This document shows, one piece after another, positions 1-12,435 of a stretch of DNA of 64,000 nt (positions within the stretch are counted from its first letter, which is position 1; each line of letters opens with the position of its first letter). Origin of the DNA: Symbiodinium natans (taxonomy: Eukaryota; Sar; Dinophyceae; Suessiales; Symbiodiniaceae); NCBI GenBank assembly GCA_905221605.1, contig CAJNDS010000061.1, positions 100,001 through 164,000 on the forward strand, given 5' to 3'. Made by a program: the position numbers and the translations under genes. A model generated the notes under the pieces. It ran no database searches. It was given only the letters and a program-made list of their open reading frames with translations, and had not been told where the DNA came from.

Positions 1-870
1 CCGGAGCATGGAAGCTTTAGAGCAACTTCGCCAACACGACTTGCCCTCGGCTCATTCCTCGCCAGTCCCAAGGCACGGTGCTCAGAGAACATCGGGGGGC
101 TTTCGCATATCTACAGATTTCCAAGAACGGAGCGGCGCTTTTGATCTCTACAGGCAAAGCAGCCAGTGTACTTCCGCCCAGTACAGCTTCTCGGTGGAAA
201 AGCCGCATGGGGCATCATGGACCGACGCATTCTTTCTCCAGGTGTGCTTCATTCACTCTGCTCCTCGTTGGTGGTGTTGCAGGCTATCACCGACAGCGCA
301 AACCGCGTACCGACGAGTGGCAGCGCCGACAAGATTGCACTGCACGGTGGTGTGAAGAAGTTTTGCTCGAGGGCAGCAAGCAAGATGTAGCAACATGGCA
401 AGGCCTCCCCTGGCCCGGTCTTCGCTTGCTGGGTTCCCTGAGTTGTCTGACATCTGTTGACATGCAAATAGATTCCGGTTTTGATTCGACTGATCGAGGC
501 CCACGAACGATGTCAGGTGACGGCTTCTTTCGGAGCTGACGCGCATTCTGTCTGCTCTGCGACTGGGACGGAAAATGTGTCGTTGCGAATGCTTAGCAGC
601 TCCCTCAGGCAACAAGCAAGATTCTGTAGAATGTGACTTCATGTCGGCTACTGAAGCTGATACATGTCTGACTGCAGCCGCTTTGAGCGGCATAATTGGC
701 CCTCTTTTCAGGACACCTTAGCCCTAGTGCATTGTGAACAGACAGGTGCCATTACAGCTTGAGGATCTGTCGCACCTAACTACTTTGGCCAACCCCCGTC
801 TACTTTTGTCTTAAAGCCGTAATGTGAACTTTCGAAAGGCCGCAGCATATGTCACCGCCCCTGGTCGGCC
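1..870. other. unassigned, weakly coding-looking stretch
   Basis: No family is recognised here. An open frame on + at 78-539 reads moderately protein-like near its start (LREHRGAFAYLQISKNG), and another + frame runs 8-355. Either could be an exon of a gene that begins left of the window. The stretch from 540 to 870 shows no clear exon. Confidence 0.25.
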
Positions 871-1734
871 ATGGCGCCCGAAGATCAAGCGAAGTTGGAA
901 ACCCTCGCCAGGAATCTCAAGACAGTGGACGACTCAACTTCCAGGAAGCCTATTCAGGAGGCAGTGTCACAGCATCATTGTTAGCAAGCTGTGTTTTGAG
1001 GTGGTGCAGGCACCGCTGGAATACGATGTGCCCCGGACAAAGCAGGAGTGTTGAAGACTCGAACGTACCAGTACCATCCTGTGAGATTCCATGGGCGTTA
1101 TATGGCGTTATTCTTCTGTGTCACGTATCCTACATCCGCTTGGACCCATCTCCCATCCGTGTCCTGAGTGCTTTGCATCAGGTCACCGGGAGCGCAGGGA
1201 GCGCTGCCGCAGCCGAGGACGAAGAGGACGAGGTGCCGCGATGGGCTGCGGCTTCCAGCGCTTCGCGAACTTCGTAGGCTAAGGAGTCAGGAGGTCGCTG
1301 TCGAGTGTTCAGCTATGTTCAGCTTCGTGAGATGTTGTCCCCTTGCATTCTGCCCTGGAAGCCTGTGGCTTCGTCCAATTCCTTGTTGCTGCACTGTGCA
1401 TTGGCCATCATGCCTGTGGGCATGGCCTGTGGATCCCAGCGTAACCTGCCATCCATACTGGGACGATCGTAGCTGCGAGCTGCTGCCTAGACACACTCGT
1501 TTTCTGCCAAGGCAGAAACATCGACACCAACAGCGGCAAGACCAGTAACGGCTTGAAAAAACGACAGCAGTAGCAAGGGTAGGAGGATGAGGAGCCTGGT
1601 GTATCCCAGTGCACCTGACAAGCTAGCGAGGCTCGGGTGCAGGTTAGGGCGGGTACTCCGTAGTGCTCCCAGCGCAATAGATCAGGTTGCAAAGTTTGCG
1701 CAACAGGGTTTCCTCTTAAAACTCAGGGGATTTT

Positions 1735-1768
<34 letters not shown>

Positions 1769-3323
1769 CATTATTATACAAAAAATGTTGATGACAACTT
1801 TGGGGGGCAGTCTAGGCAGAACTGCCGATCTTCGATGCTCCGGATGGCAGTAATGTTGGGAGGCCGGGACGTCAGATTGCTTGTGACTCATGAAAGGGAT
1901 CCTGCCACTGAACCGCCGTTGAGGCTGCGCATAGCGGGAACTGTGCAGGGCTATCCTGCAGGCGCTTACAGCCGAGCGTTTTTGGCTGGAGACATGAATA
2001 CGAACATCTGTGCAAAGGCGACTGGCTGCACCTCACAAGACAGGAAGTGGTACGGCTGCAGGCAGGGCATGCCGGAAACGGCATGGGTCGTCCCCAGGGC
2101 TGGGATTTGAGATTGACAGGTGCATGGATGTGCCAGGAAGGTCAAGTCAGCAGTTTCTAGCTGACCCCAAGTGCAGCAACAGCCGTCGAAGCAAGCCTGC
2201 ATGGCACCTGCAAGTTCACGACATGGCATGCAAGCTACTTGCTCGAAGCTTGATGGCAGGCTTGGAGCCATTAGGGCAGTTCAGCTTTCAATAAACATTG
2301 CGCACAGCAAGAGGATATTCCAAAAGCTCCCAAGTGCTCCAGGGAACGAAAACGATGCGCTTAGGGCCACCCTGGCAGCGTGTGGGATCTCCAGCGTAGG
2401 TTGAGACCAGCTTCTTTAGTGCATTTCTGTGCATCTACTACTCGTACCAATGGATCTCTTTCTTTGCAACCTTACTGATGTTGAACGGAACCGACAAATT
2501 GAAGACCTGAGCAGCAAATACACTGGTAGGACAGTCCCTGATCAGCCACTGATGCACGTTGTCACGCTGCAAGGTGATATCTGTTCGTCCTTCGTTTTGA
2601 CTACCTCATAGTCGCGCACAGGAGCAGGGGGCGCTGGATCCAGACTTGAAAGAGGTATGGGCAGGGGCCCAAGAAGATGTGGGTCGCTTATATGCCTGTC
2701 AGCTGGTGACCATGGGTCTTGTGGTAAGGTGCAATTGGACTTTTGTGCCCGGCTCCTACGCGAGCGCTCCTGTTGCGGGTGGTAGATCCTGCAATGTAAA
2801 GATTTCGAACAGAAATGGTATCAACAATTGAGACCCGCGTGTACCTACAGTACCTTGGAACTCGAGCGCGCTGCGCTGCAGGTCTCGCAGCGGGCTCGTG
2901 TGGCGCCACGAGCGGAGCTCTGTTGACATGAATCCCCGTACTGATGGGGCGCTGCCCTTTGCAAACGGCAAGGCTGGGCACAGATTGATGTGGAGATGAT
3001 CTACCTTGAGGTGCAGTGTCAAACAGTCCAGATTTACTGTGTGACTGGTTGCCGCGGCAGCTCGACGCACGACAGGCGCTGGAGTTTTCATGGCCTGGCA
3101 TTCCTGGCGAGTTCGTCACCTACACAGTGCAGTGGAGGACGCACGCCCAGCTTTCGGACCCATCCTGCATGTCCACGGAAGACGTCATAGCTGGAATTAG
3201 GTGAGTTCCCGAAGCCTTGTCAAATCCCTTCAAGCTGCGCAGGAGCAGCGCAGAGAGCGGCCTTGAGACTGGCCAGGCCAAGGAGGAGACAGTGGGCGAT
3301 GCCGTCCAAGTCCCAGTCGTGTA
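871..3323 (+). CDS. modular SH3b/FN3-like protein, block A (multi-exon sketch)
   Basis: The proposed start is the ATG at 871, opening a hydrophilic exon (MAPEDQAKLETLARNLKTV). An acidic stretch (AAAEDEEDEVPRWAAA) lies near 1200-1270. A bacterial-type SH3 (SH3b-like) piece follows: the exon ending at 1961 reads TVQGYPAG, and the exon from 2018 reads GDWLHLTRQEVVRLQ. They join in frame across a GC-AG intron (1962-2017), giving the GYPxGxW core shared with later blocks. An FN3-like start (ALEFSWPGIPGEFVTYTVQW) lies at about 3080-3150. An acidic exon ending in AQVPVV-like residues and a TAG at about 3321-3323 is the likely C-terminus, about 100 bp before the next gene. Function is unknown; SH3b and FN3 folds usually bind ligands or other proteins. 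Intermediate exons are not resolved. Confidence 0.5.
1735..1770. repeat. (CA)n/(TA)n microsatellite
   Basis: A short CA run passes directly into a TA run, inside a presumed intron of block A. Confidence 0.9.
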
Positions 3324-3429
3324 GAGTACTTGCACTTTTTTCACTTTGTGCCTCTTTGTGCTGTGTTACCTGTGTCTGCCTGGGACAACTGCTGCAATGC
3401 TCGTGCCGGCTCGAGCCTAATTTTTATCG

Positions 3430-5467
3430 ATGTTCATGATGAAACAACTGGCAGGCCTTGTCCCAAGGCAGGGGCTAAGCCGCTGCTTCATACCTTCCAT
3501 CCGAAATATATCGGCTGGCAGAGTTCGGGACGGAGAAGACGAGGTCCAGGATGTTGTGATCGGTGCCGGCGTTGTTGGGGTCTGCACGGCCTACAGCCTA
3601 GCAAGGCAGGGACGCAAGGTGAAGGTCTTGGACCAAAGCTCGGGTCCAGCCCATGGCTCCAGCTGCTAGACGGGTACTTGGGGAGTCCTGAGAAGCTCCC
3701 ATAAGGCTACCTACTCAACTTAAGGGCGCTCATGCAACTCCTCTCTTTTGTTGGACCTGGGTCTTAAGTACATAAAGTCGTTGCCTCTTTGTCGTGCTCT
3801 TTGTCGTGCTCTTTGTCGTGCTTTCCGAATCGCAACGCATCACAAAACTTGACCTTTTTTATGTTCCGGAGGGCGCAACAGATGCGACCGCACCCTCTTC
3901 ACCGCATCCTGCTTGTTCTGAGGCTGGATCAATGGGACCCTCGTTTGCCCGTCGCTGATGCTGCCATGGACTGGTCCGCAATTGATTCCCAAGGTGTTCA
4001 AGTCCTTCTTTCAGCCGCGGCATCCACTGAAAGTCCATCCAAGCACTTTGTGTTCTTTGGATACATACTACTTCGCCCTGCACTACCTTGCGTCCTGCCG
4101 ACCTGGTCATAGCAAGCGGACGACCAGGCGTTTGGCAAACATGGCGCGATACTCTCGCCATTGTTTGGAGGCTCTTCTTCAGGATCACCAGGAGCTCAAC
4201 GATCACATGCATAGGAAAGCTGATGGGACTCTTCAGGTCTTTGATGACCAGGCTGCTATGCACGCGTGCCTGGATGCCTCTGCAGAGATTCAGCACGCCG
4301 GAGTTCCCCTGCGTGTGGTCCAGGACGGCGAAAAGGGTGAAATCGACGACCTTGCTGCCCGGCTGCGTTCGCAAGGTTTGGAGGCACTCTATCTGTACTC
4401 CCCGCTGGACACCAATGGAGACTGTGCCAAGTTCACAGAATTCTTGGAGGGGCAGTGCCGAGAGCTGGGTGTGGCTTTCAATTACGACTCTAGTGTGGAA
4501 GGTTTTCGATACAGCGATGGGCTGTGGGAGATTTCTATGCCAGGGCGCGCGGTTCGAGCAAGGAATGTGATTCTCTGTGCAGGTGTTGGTAGCCCCAGGC
4601 TGGCTGCCCATCTTGGGCTCCGACTGCCAATGGCTCCTGTAAAAGGCTACGCCATCACTGTCCCACTGAAGCCCGGTGTCCAGCAGCTGCCATCGAACGT
4701 GGTCCAGGATTCGAACAAGCTGTATCTTGCACCTTTGGGCCCCGATTTGGTTCGCATCACTGGCTTCGCCGAGTTTGCGGGCTTCGATGTATCTGTTGAC
4801 ATCCGCCGTGCAGCTATTCTGGCAGAGCAAGCAGACAGGCTTTTCCCGGACTGCGCCTTGCAATAGATATATAGCTGTTGCACTCAGCAGTGGGTACCTT
4901 TATGGAAACGAGTCCCGCGCAACTTTGATAGATGTCGTTCTGGCCGATGCACAAGAGTCTAGAGTTTTGGGGGTAGGGTTTAGGGCTTAGACATACTTGG
5001 ACATGCAAGCGGCAGTGACTGATCTCTTCTGTTGTGGCGAGGTTTGGACTTTGATCGTGCTGAGTACCATGCTGGCTTGCGCCCTCTCAGCGCTGATGAT
5101 GTGCCGATCATCGGTGAAGCGAAGCCGAATTTTTTCTTAAACACTGGCCATGGTTCTAAAGGCCGGAGTATGGTAGGCCCTGGCAGGCTTGCCAGGCTTT
5201 GAAATGAGATCTCCGAGTTCCGCATTTTTTGTGAAAGGTTAGCTTCGGAGGTGCGCGGTGGCATCCTACACGTTCGTTGTCCTTTGTCTGCACACCCTGT
5301 GAGGCTGGACTCATGCAGCTGGAAGTGGGAAGCTTGTTGCAGACCTCGTTGCTGGACGGCAGCCTGATCTGGATCCGGAAAGTTACAGCCTGAGACGGTT
5401 CTTCAGTTTACATCAAAAAGATGCGCCTTTTGATTTCCAGCTTGGGACGCTTGGTCTCATGCCGTAG
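3430..5467 (+). CDS. FAD-dependent D-amino-acid dehydrogenase/oxidase-like (DAO family)
   Basis: The ATG at 3430 begins an Arg/Ser-rich, acid-poor leader (FIPSIRNISAGR) that resembles a mitochondrial presequence. The FAD-binding Rossmann motif VVIGAGVVGVCTAYSLARQG follows, ending near GSSC at 3668. The second large exon lies within 3958-4866 and carries the DadA-like middle region, including AGVGSPRLAAHLGLRLPMAP and VKGYAITVPL. The third exon (about 5040-5161) reads FDRAEYHAGLRPLSADDVP then NFFLNTGHGSKG, the family's C-terminal FAD/substrate signature. It joins across a GC-AG intron (5162-5303) to GWTHAAGSGKLVADLVAG and stops at TAG 5465-5467. Family members oxidise D-amino acids to keto acids with FAD. 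The joins between exons 1-2 and 2-3 are uncertain; an in-frame TGA at 3955 shows that the second exon starts after that point. Confidence 0.85.
3789..3826 (+). repeat. 12-bp tandem repeat in DAO-like intron
   Basis: The unit CTCTTTGTCGTG occurs about three times in a row inside the first intron of the DAO-like gene. Confidence 0.8.
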
Positions 5468-7043
5468 CAGAGCTCTGCTAACGAAGCGCCGGAAAGCAAT
5501 GAGCCGGCTTTGAAGCGCATCATTCAATGGGATGCAATGGCTGTCCCATGCCGTGTCACGCTTTCTAGTTTCATTCTGTAGGTGTAGGGGAGGTCTCTGC
5601 TGGTTCCGCGAGAATTGCACAATGCAGAGCTGATGTCCCATGTCTGGTTCCAGCACCGCGTCTCTGAGTTGAGCACTGTCGTTTGAGACTTCCCCAGGCC
5701 GAGACGCAGGCAGAGGATGCATTGTGCAGTCGCAAGTGAGAACTCAAGGCTAGAAGGGGTGAGATGCAGTGAGGATGGCCCCAGACAAGCTGATTTGGAG
5801 TGCCGATCCCTGGAAGTGTCCCAAGCCTGAGCAGAATCTCAGGGCGCATCTCGGGCTGCTGAAAGGTGCACCTCCTCCCGTGCGTTGTTGCACGGCCTCC
5901 CGCAGGCTACATGCATACAGGTGCCTGCATAGCAGAAACACGTGGGTGCCTAGCAGCTCATTAGCATGCAGGTTCGGGTACTTGCCAGCGTGACTGGCCC
6001 ACAAATCGATTTTGTGGAGCTGGAGATTCTGGGTCCCTGGACACCGCATGTGAGCTTGATCTCATCACTCATGTCATCACGGTGAAGATTGATGTAGGAA
6101 CGTAGGAACCGCTGGCAGGACGGAGATTCACACGGGCTCACCACTGCCTGGGGAAGATGTGAAGGAGGGAGATGAATCCTGAAGTTGCCCATCAAGGGCA
6201 AAACAGTTCTCTGTTCTCTGGCATCAGGCTCTGGGAGATCGCGACCTGCTCGGAGGATGGTTGCTCAGAGCATCTCAGAGCCCTCTCAGAGCCCTGTTGG
6301 CTTTTGTGCTAAGTCTGCCCAGTCATTAAGAAGGAGAGCTCTGTGGTGCAGGCTACCGGGGCGGCTGCTTGCGCTCATCATGCACAGGCGAGCATGTGCG
6401 TTGCCCGCAGCAGTTCGTTCCGCTCGAGGGTTCCAGAGCACAGGGTCACAACGGTGATGGACTTAGTAGGCGCAGAGGCGCTAGGATTGGTGGCGTTTGA
6501 TGGAGGCACCACACTCCAGCATCTGCCACATTCAGAGAAGCTGCATTGTGAGGGTTTGTGAGGTTCAACAACAGGAAATTAGCACCGGATGCAGGGAGGT
6601 GAAGTCACAAGCGTAGAATGAATCACTAAACGGGACCGAAAAAACAACAACATTGCAAAGGAGGACCCCCCTCACAAGAAAGGAAGTCGCCTTCTGAACG
6701 CTCTTTTTGTGCGGTGTAGATTTTTGCTATGTGCAGTATAAACAGTCCCGCTCTGTCGCATCACACCTTCTCCGTGTTATGTGGTTTTTGGTGTAGTGGT
6801 GCGCACTATAGCCAGTAATGGCTTCAGAAGCTTCAACCGGGAATTTAACCGAAATCTGTGGTCTGAGCAGGATTCCTGGCTGCCACCACGCTGCATTCGA
6901 CCCATGCTGAGCAATGTCGTCGCTGTGGTTGCTCCTATGAGGACGCTTGGGAGAAGACAAAGCAGACAGAAACAAAGCCGAGACGAGAGCGTACTCACAC
7001 TGCATGGAGTGGCTGGGATGCCCTGCTTGATGCGTATTGCTTG
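5468..7043. other. no resolvable gene; possible FN3 remnant
   Basis: No convincing gene is seen. The + frame near 6001-6045 reads DFVELEILGPWTPHV, which resembles the last strand of the FN3 modules elsewhere in the window (LLGPWQDFTTG), so a diverged or unresolved exon may lie here. Other open frames on both strands lack family signatures. Confidence 0.3.
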
Positions 7044-7190
7044 ATGTCCGAGGAGCACCTGGAACTCGAAGGAGAGCCTCCGGTCAAGGAGTGCACAGCG
7101 ACCCGGTCACTTGCTGCAACCTCTGTAGGTTTTAGCGAAAAGGCGTTAGGAGTAGGGTCCCCACCCGCTTTAGGGCTGAAGCAATAGGAT
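7044..7190 (+). CDS. possible first exon of modular gene block B
   Basis: The ATG at 7044 opens a short acidic reading frame (MSEEHLELEGEPPVKECTAT) whose composition resembles the acidic linkers of the SH3b/FN3 blocks. It is the best candidate start for the gene that continues at 8.0-10 kb. No motif identifies it, and the exon end is unknown. Confidence 0.3.
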
Positions 7191-7640
7191 TAAGGGAGCA
7201 AAACCAAAGGACAAAGACTCAACGATCCTGCTCTCTAGTCTTTAGCGCTAAGATATAGTGAGCAAGGTTCCTTTTTTTCTGACTTAGTGTGGGGGGCGGG
7301 GGGTGGTCTCTTTTTTAGGATTTCACGTTAAGATTTTGTGGCACGCCCCCCGCCCCTCTTAGGGAATAGGATCTAGGGAGTAAGATTGAGGGAACAAGAT
7401 TTTGGAATCCCGCTCTTGAGGATTTTTAGCGATAAGATTTAGTGAACAATTTTCGTTTGTTTTTGATTTAGGGAGGGGTTAGAATTCTCAGGATTGAAGG
7501 ATTCCGCCCTTCAGTATTTAGGAACCCCCCCCCCCCCCCTCTCTTTAGGATCTAGGGAATAGGAATGAGGGAGTAAAATTGTCGGGATCCCGCTCTTTGC
7601 GATAAGATTTAGGGAATAGGTAGTCTAGCAAACGGTAGGT
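7130..7640 (+). repeat. decayed TTTAGGG-like repeats
   Basis: The stretch is full of variants of AGGGAATAGGATCTAGGG, GATTTAGGG and TTAGGG with homopolymer C and T runs. It looks like degenerated telomere-type repeat and contains no open reading frame. Confidence 0.5.
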
Positions 7641-7649
7641 TTTCGGAGT

Positions 7650-7881
7650 ATCTATATACGTATCTGTCTACATCTTTATCTATACCTATATCTATATTTT
7701 TATTCATATCCATATCTAATCTATATCTATACCTGTATCTATATCTAAATTCAAATCTAAATCTATATATCTACATAAATAGTAAGCAAATAAATAAAGA
7801 AATAGATATATAGATAAACAAATGAAAAAACCACAAATAAATAAGTAGATAGATAAATAAACAAACAGGAAAATAACAACA

Positions 7882-7928
<47 letters not shown>

Positions 7929-7961
7929 TGTATGTATGTATGTATGTATGTATGTATGTAT
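7650..7961. repeat. AT-rich tract ending in (TATG)n
   Basis: Degenerate TATC/TAAA motifs pass into a TA run and then about 15 copies of a TATG tetranucleotide (about 7900-7961). The open frames here on both strands are artefacts of the repeat. Confidence 0.9.
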
Positions 7962-8079
7962 ACTCTTGTTTTGAAATGCGTGTGTCTGAGCCTGACCTCC
8001 GTGAGGAGCAGCTCTGCCCAGGCCCCGCGCATGCCTCCATTGGCTGACATTGCTTGGGTTGTTCAAAGTCACCTGACCA

Positions 8080-9960
8080 GTGCCAGATCCCTCACCGGAG
8101 GAGGGCGAACCTTCAGAGGCCGTAACGCCGCGAGACTCTCACGACTGGAACGCGAATCCACCTGCATCGTTGAGGCCAAGAACGAGCCTGAACCTGGTGA
8201 TCTCGATGGTGTTGTGGAGCAGGAGGAGGTCCTTTCCCTTTCTTTGCCATGGTGTCAGCTTGATGTGAGAAGGCCCGCTTGAAGCTCCGGCGCTGAGGTT
8301 GAATCTGTGCATTCGGCAGCTGACAATGCCAGCAACGCCAGCGGCGCTAGCGAGATGGAGGTGGAAGAGGCATCTGAGAGCATGGGGACCGAACTAACTC
8401 CTCGGTAAGCACTCGGTGCCTCAGAGGTCTGTTGAGACTTAGAGTTCGATCGGCAGAGGATGACGATGATGAGAGGATGCAGGGCTTTGCCCCGGAAAAG
8501 GCTCATAACATGCGTGTGAAGATCGCTTGTCGGCGTCAATGCCAGTTCCTGTCAGGATGCCGAGGTGGAGGCGAGTACGGAAGCAGATGGGCGCGGCCAG
8601 GACGACCCCTCGGTCAATTACATCGTTACATCGGTGCTCTGGACCGGATGTTCGCGACACTTCTGCAAGGAAGCGGAGGACAATGCTCTCTGGGAGGATT
8701 TCCTCGAAGCTGATGAAGGTTCCTTGGTTCCTTTCGCATCAACGAAGCAGCTTCAGTTGCCAAGCTTTGAGAGCGCTTAAGATAAACGTTCCGAGGCGAG
8801 GATGAACCTCAAGAGCAAGAGGCGCAGGTTGATGTCGTGGAGGCCCGGCCTTGCAAGAATGCATGAGGGCTGTTGGCAGTTCACGCATGTTCAGGGAATG
8901 GAGGACTTCACGGGTGCTCAGCCCGTCACGTCAGTGGAGCCGGTGCCCGCCCCGCGGCGTCTGAATTGAGGCTTTGCGAAGTGCAAGCTCGGCCAAGGCT
9001 GCCGAAGCCGACAGTTCTGAGCCCCTGGACCGACCGGGTGAGGCAACAAGGAAGGTCTGGGCCTCGGACAATGGCCACAAGCTCATGCAAGACGGCGTAT
9101 GGCATCAGTGCAGTGTTGTATGCGCCATCAGTGCGAGGTGTTCTTCTGTCCGACGGCCGTGCAAATTCGTTCCGCGCCCGATACGATAGCTACCTCACGA
9201 GGATCCCTGCCTGATGCGTGCCAGTTTGTCGTAGTGATGCGTTGCATTGTGCTGCTTGTGAATTCTCAGGACTCCTAGATGTGGGAACTGTGGTTTCCGG
9301 AAGCAGCTCAGAAGTGATGGTGAAAGGGGTTTCAGACATCATCCGAAATAATCATCCGAGGGGAAGCGTCTCAAGTGCTGCATTGTGCTGCAATTTGAGG
9401 CTTGGAAGCTGGGTGGCTGAGTTTGGATGAGGAAAGTAAGAAGCAACTGCTGTTGCTGGGCGATGGTGCGGCCTGGGTGTCAAGTGAGAGCCTTGAGCAA
9501 AAGGATGAGCGAGACAGTGAGGATGAAGCAAAGGGTATGCAGCAGTCGTCCCTGCAAGCTGAGAGACTTCTCGGGACCGGCATTGAATACCGCGCTTCGT
9601 GTGACTCGCGGTGCTACTGCAGTCCTTCAACGCTCGGAGAGAGCAAGCCAGTCTGCCAGGGAGAGGCATTGGTTGGATACCCGAGTCATCACCATTGGAT
9701 TCGCCTGGCTGCCTCGGAGACCAACACAGAGTTCATCTCACACTGGGTGTTTCAAGATCCCGACAGTCCGGCTCTTGAGGCGAACTGGAGCCGCTTGAAG
9801 GTCTCACAGAATTCCTTTGGCGTGCTACGCCTCAGCTGGCCCGGGCTAGGCGTGTCTCCCCATAGCACCGTCTACTACAGCCTGGAGTGGGCCAAGAAGG
9901 GCAAAGCATCGGGCTCCGGTCTGACTCCTCGCCCTGCTCCCTGGCCTGGTTTGGAGTACC
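8080..9960 (+). CDS. modular SH3b/FN3-like gene, block B
   Basis: Several exons are visible. Acidic exon 8283-8404 reads SGAEVESVHSAADNASNASG then EMEVEEASESM and ends at a GT donor (8403-8405 region). Exon about 8560-8780 reads VNYIVTSVLWTGC then ALWEDFLEADEGSLVPF. The stretch about 8970-9190 is Cys-containing (WHQCSVVCAISARC). The last large exon, from about 9395, starts GWLSLDEESKKQ (an SH3b end). It contains an SH3b core (GEALVGYP then HHWIRLAAS) and an FN3 start (GVLRLSWPGLGVSP then VYYSLEWAKKGK) ending near 9910-9930. Order and composition match block C, so B and C are probably one gene. Cell location and role are unknown; no signal peptide is seen. Confidence 0.5.
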
Positions 9961-10029
9961 TAAAGTGCATTCCAACAGTTCCCCAACGCTACTCCAACAG
10001 TACCCCAGGACTCCAAAACTGGGTCTCTG

Positions 10030-10105
10030 GTCCAGACAGAGAGAGAGAGAGAGAGAGAGAGAGGCAGGCTTGCCCCTTGCCCCAAAGAAAGAAAGAGAGA
10101 GATGC
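10030..10105 (+). repeat. (GA)n and GAAAGAAAG tract
   Basis: A GA run at about 10037-10063 is followed by CTTGCCCCAAAGAAAGAAAG and a second GA run. The CCCC(A)AGAAAGAAAG join recurs at 37.3, 37.47 and 39.1 kb. Confidence 0.85.
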
Positions 10106-10433
10106 TCATTACGAGCTACGCGGACCTGGACGGAGCAGAGGGGGCCTCCAGCGTTCCTTTTCGCTGGAGAAGAACAAGTGACAGAGAGACAGTTGAGAGA
10201 GAGATGGAGAAAGATAGACAGAGAGATAAATACATAAACAAATGCATAAAAGAAGAAACATAAAGAATAAATGAAGAACAACCTAAAGAAAGGCAGAAAA
10301 GCAATAACGAAAGGCATGCAGGTTAATAAATGAATAGGGACCGAGAGAAGCAATGCAAAGTTCACTGAGGAGTGCACGCTCGTGACCTGCCCTGCAGAAA
10401 CGCAGTTCCGAGTAAGCCGCGGCCTCAGACAGG

Positions 10434-12398
10434 ATGTCATGCCGTGACGTATATAAGCCAATTTTTCGGTGTTTTGCGGTGCCTCTTGGGCCTATAGGTG
10501 CCTTCGTGAACAGCAGGGAGCGGAGCTTGCACCTGACAAGCGCCTGGCAGTCTGACTGGGTGTTGGAAGCAGAGGACAAGGCAGAATCCACTGAATCCAC
10601 CCTTCCAGCCCCTCCGGAGGCTTCGGGTGTCACGTCGATAGCGCCAGTCTCAGATGAGTCGGATGGTATGCACGCTCCACACTCGGACAAAGTCGCCGAG
10701 AGCTCTCCCTGTGCAGAGGGTGGAGGGCTCGAGCAAGACCTGGAAGCCGTGGACATCTCCGAAAATCTCCGTGAGGAGAGCCCGGACGGGGGATCGCTTG
10801 ACGCGCGTGGAGCAGAGGCAGCAAAGGCCGAAGAGCCGGCAGAGGCAGAAGAGGCAGTAGAGTCAACAGCGGCAGAAGCAGAAGTTGAGAAGAAGTCACA
10901 GCAGTGTGAGTCAGGGCAGAGTCGCCGTTCCTGCTTCGAGGTAGTCCGCCGAGGAGGTGTATTCCTCCGCGAGCAACCAAGCCGGGACGCAACCTCCAAG
11001 GGCCGGCTGGCCTTCGGGCAGCGTGTCTTTGGTGTACTGACAGGTGAGTGGCTCCGTGTGGAGAGAAACTCGCAGGAGGAGGTGGAAGGCACAACCTATG
11101 TGCTGGTTGACGGCAGCGAGTGGGGTCTCGGTACACTCCTTCAAGAGATGCCTACAGCTGAAAGTTCCCCTCTTCCCAGCACACTTCCGGAAGATTCGCA
11201 GCCGACGAAGCTGGAGCCGGAACAAGTTCCGAGCCCAGAGCCGGAGCAAGTTCCGAGTGCGCAATCCTCGAGCCTTACCAAGAAGTCGGCAGGGCCTGCT
11301 CAGAAAGCACGCCTATCATCTTTACGCCGTGCAGCTGCGGCTGCCGAAGAAGTCCTGAGCAGACCTGTTGACTATCTCGTGCTAGCTGAAACACCAGTTT
11401 ATGGTGAGCCGACGTCAAATGCACAGCCTTTGGCAGGCAAGTCGCTCCAGGCTGGAAGCACGATTGTGGGGTACCCTGGCAATGCCAGCTGGATTCGTTT
11501 GGCCAGGGTGCAGGGTGGGGACGAAGAATGGGCTCTGACAAAAAGCCTCGGTTCCTCAAAATCTGGAAAGGATGCTTTTCTAAGCCCTGCCTGGGCGCAG
11601 CTGCAAGCCGAGGAGGTATTCAGTGAAGCCTTGGTAGTGAGCTGGCAAGGTCTCACAGCGCCCAAGGCACCCTACGTTGCAGCCTACAGCATAGAGTGGA
11701 GGCTGACTCCAGGCGAGGAGTTGCCCATTGGCGGGACTGGGGACTTCAAAAGTAGTGGATATGCATTGAGTCTCCAGCCGCGTGCCACGGCTTTCCGAAG
11801 CATGATGTGACGTGCGTGTCCTGTGTCATCTCGAACCCTTTTGCATCTGCATCCCTTAATACAGTTCACGCATACAGTCATGGTCAGTTTGCCCATGTCC
11901 CAAGGTACGACGCTGCATGGCCTCCCCCCGGGTGCTGCAGTCCAATTGCGAGCAGGAGTCCGTGTGGCAGCACAAACAGCCCAAACAACGCAAGGAGCCG
12001 GAGCTGACTTTCGACTTCTGGGTCCTTGGCAAGACTTTACTACCGGGAGTCCCCTCACGGAGGAGGAGGAGGCAGAGTACTCGCGATGCATCGATCCCTT
12101 TGGAGCGGCTCGTGGAGCATGCGAAGCCAGTCAATGCCGCGGATATGTGGCGGACTTGGATGCTTTGGCATCGGTGGGTGCCAATGCGAATTTCCTGGTC
12201 CACAAAGCCATCTGCGTGCGCTGCGGCAAGTCCTTCGAGGCGCACCAGCGTCTCGAGGCGTCCAGTGCGTCTTCTTGGAAGGCGAGGAAGAGCGCAAAGG
12301 TGGAAAGAAAGAAAGAGCCAGAGATTTCGGGGGCAAGTCCCCCGGCGAGTCCGCCAGAGGATGATGAGGGCCTAAAGACATTTCAGGCATCGATCTGA
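10434..12398 (+). CDS. modular SH3b-SH3b-FN3 gene, block C
   Basis: One long open exon (10434-11810) reads in order: a possible FN3 end (SAWQSDWVLEAED), an acidic linker rich in Glu/Ala, and a first SH3b-like domain (FEVVRRGGVFLREQPSRDAT, RVFGVLTGEWLRV, YVLVDGSEWGLGTLLQ). Next come a Pro/Glu/Gln linker, a second SH3b-like domain (GSTIVGYPGNASWIRLARV, EEWALTKSL) and an FN3 start (EALVVSWQGLTAPKAP then YSIEWRL). After a short intron, the exon from about 11895 gives the FN3 end (LHGLPPGAAVQLRAGVRVAA, LLGPWQDFTTG), a Cys-rich tail (CEASQCRGY, ICVRCGKSFEAH) and a Lys/Pro-rich end. The exon may stop at 12396-12398 or splice on to block D only about 40 bp later. This is the clearest module set in the window. 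Confidence 0.65.
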
Positions 12399-12435
12399 GC
12401 TTCTAAGTGTCCATGCCAATGGCCACATTGCGTTT

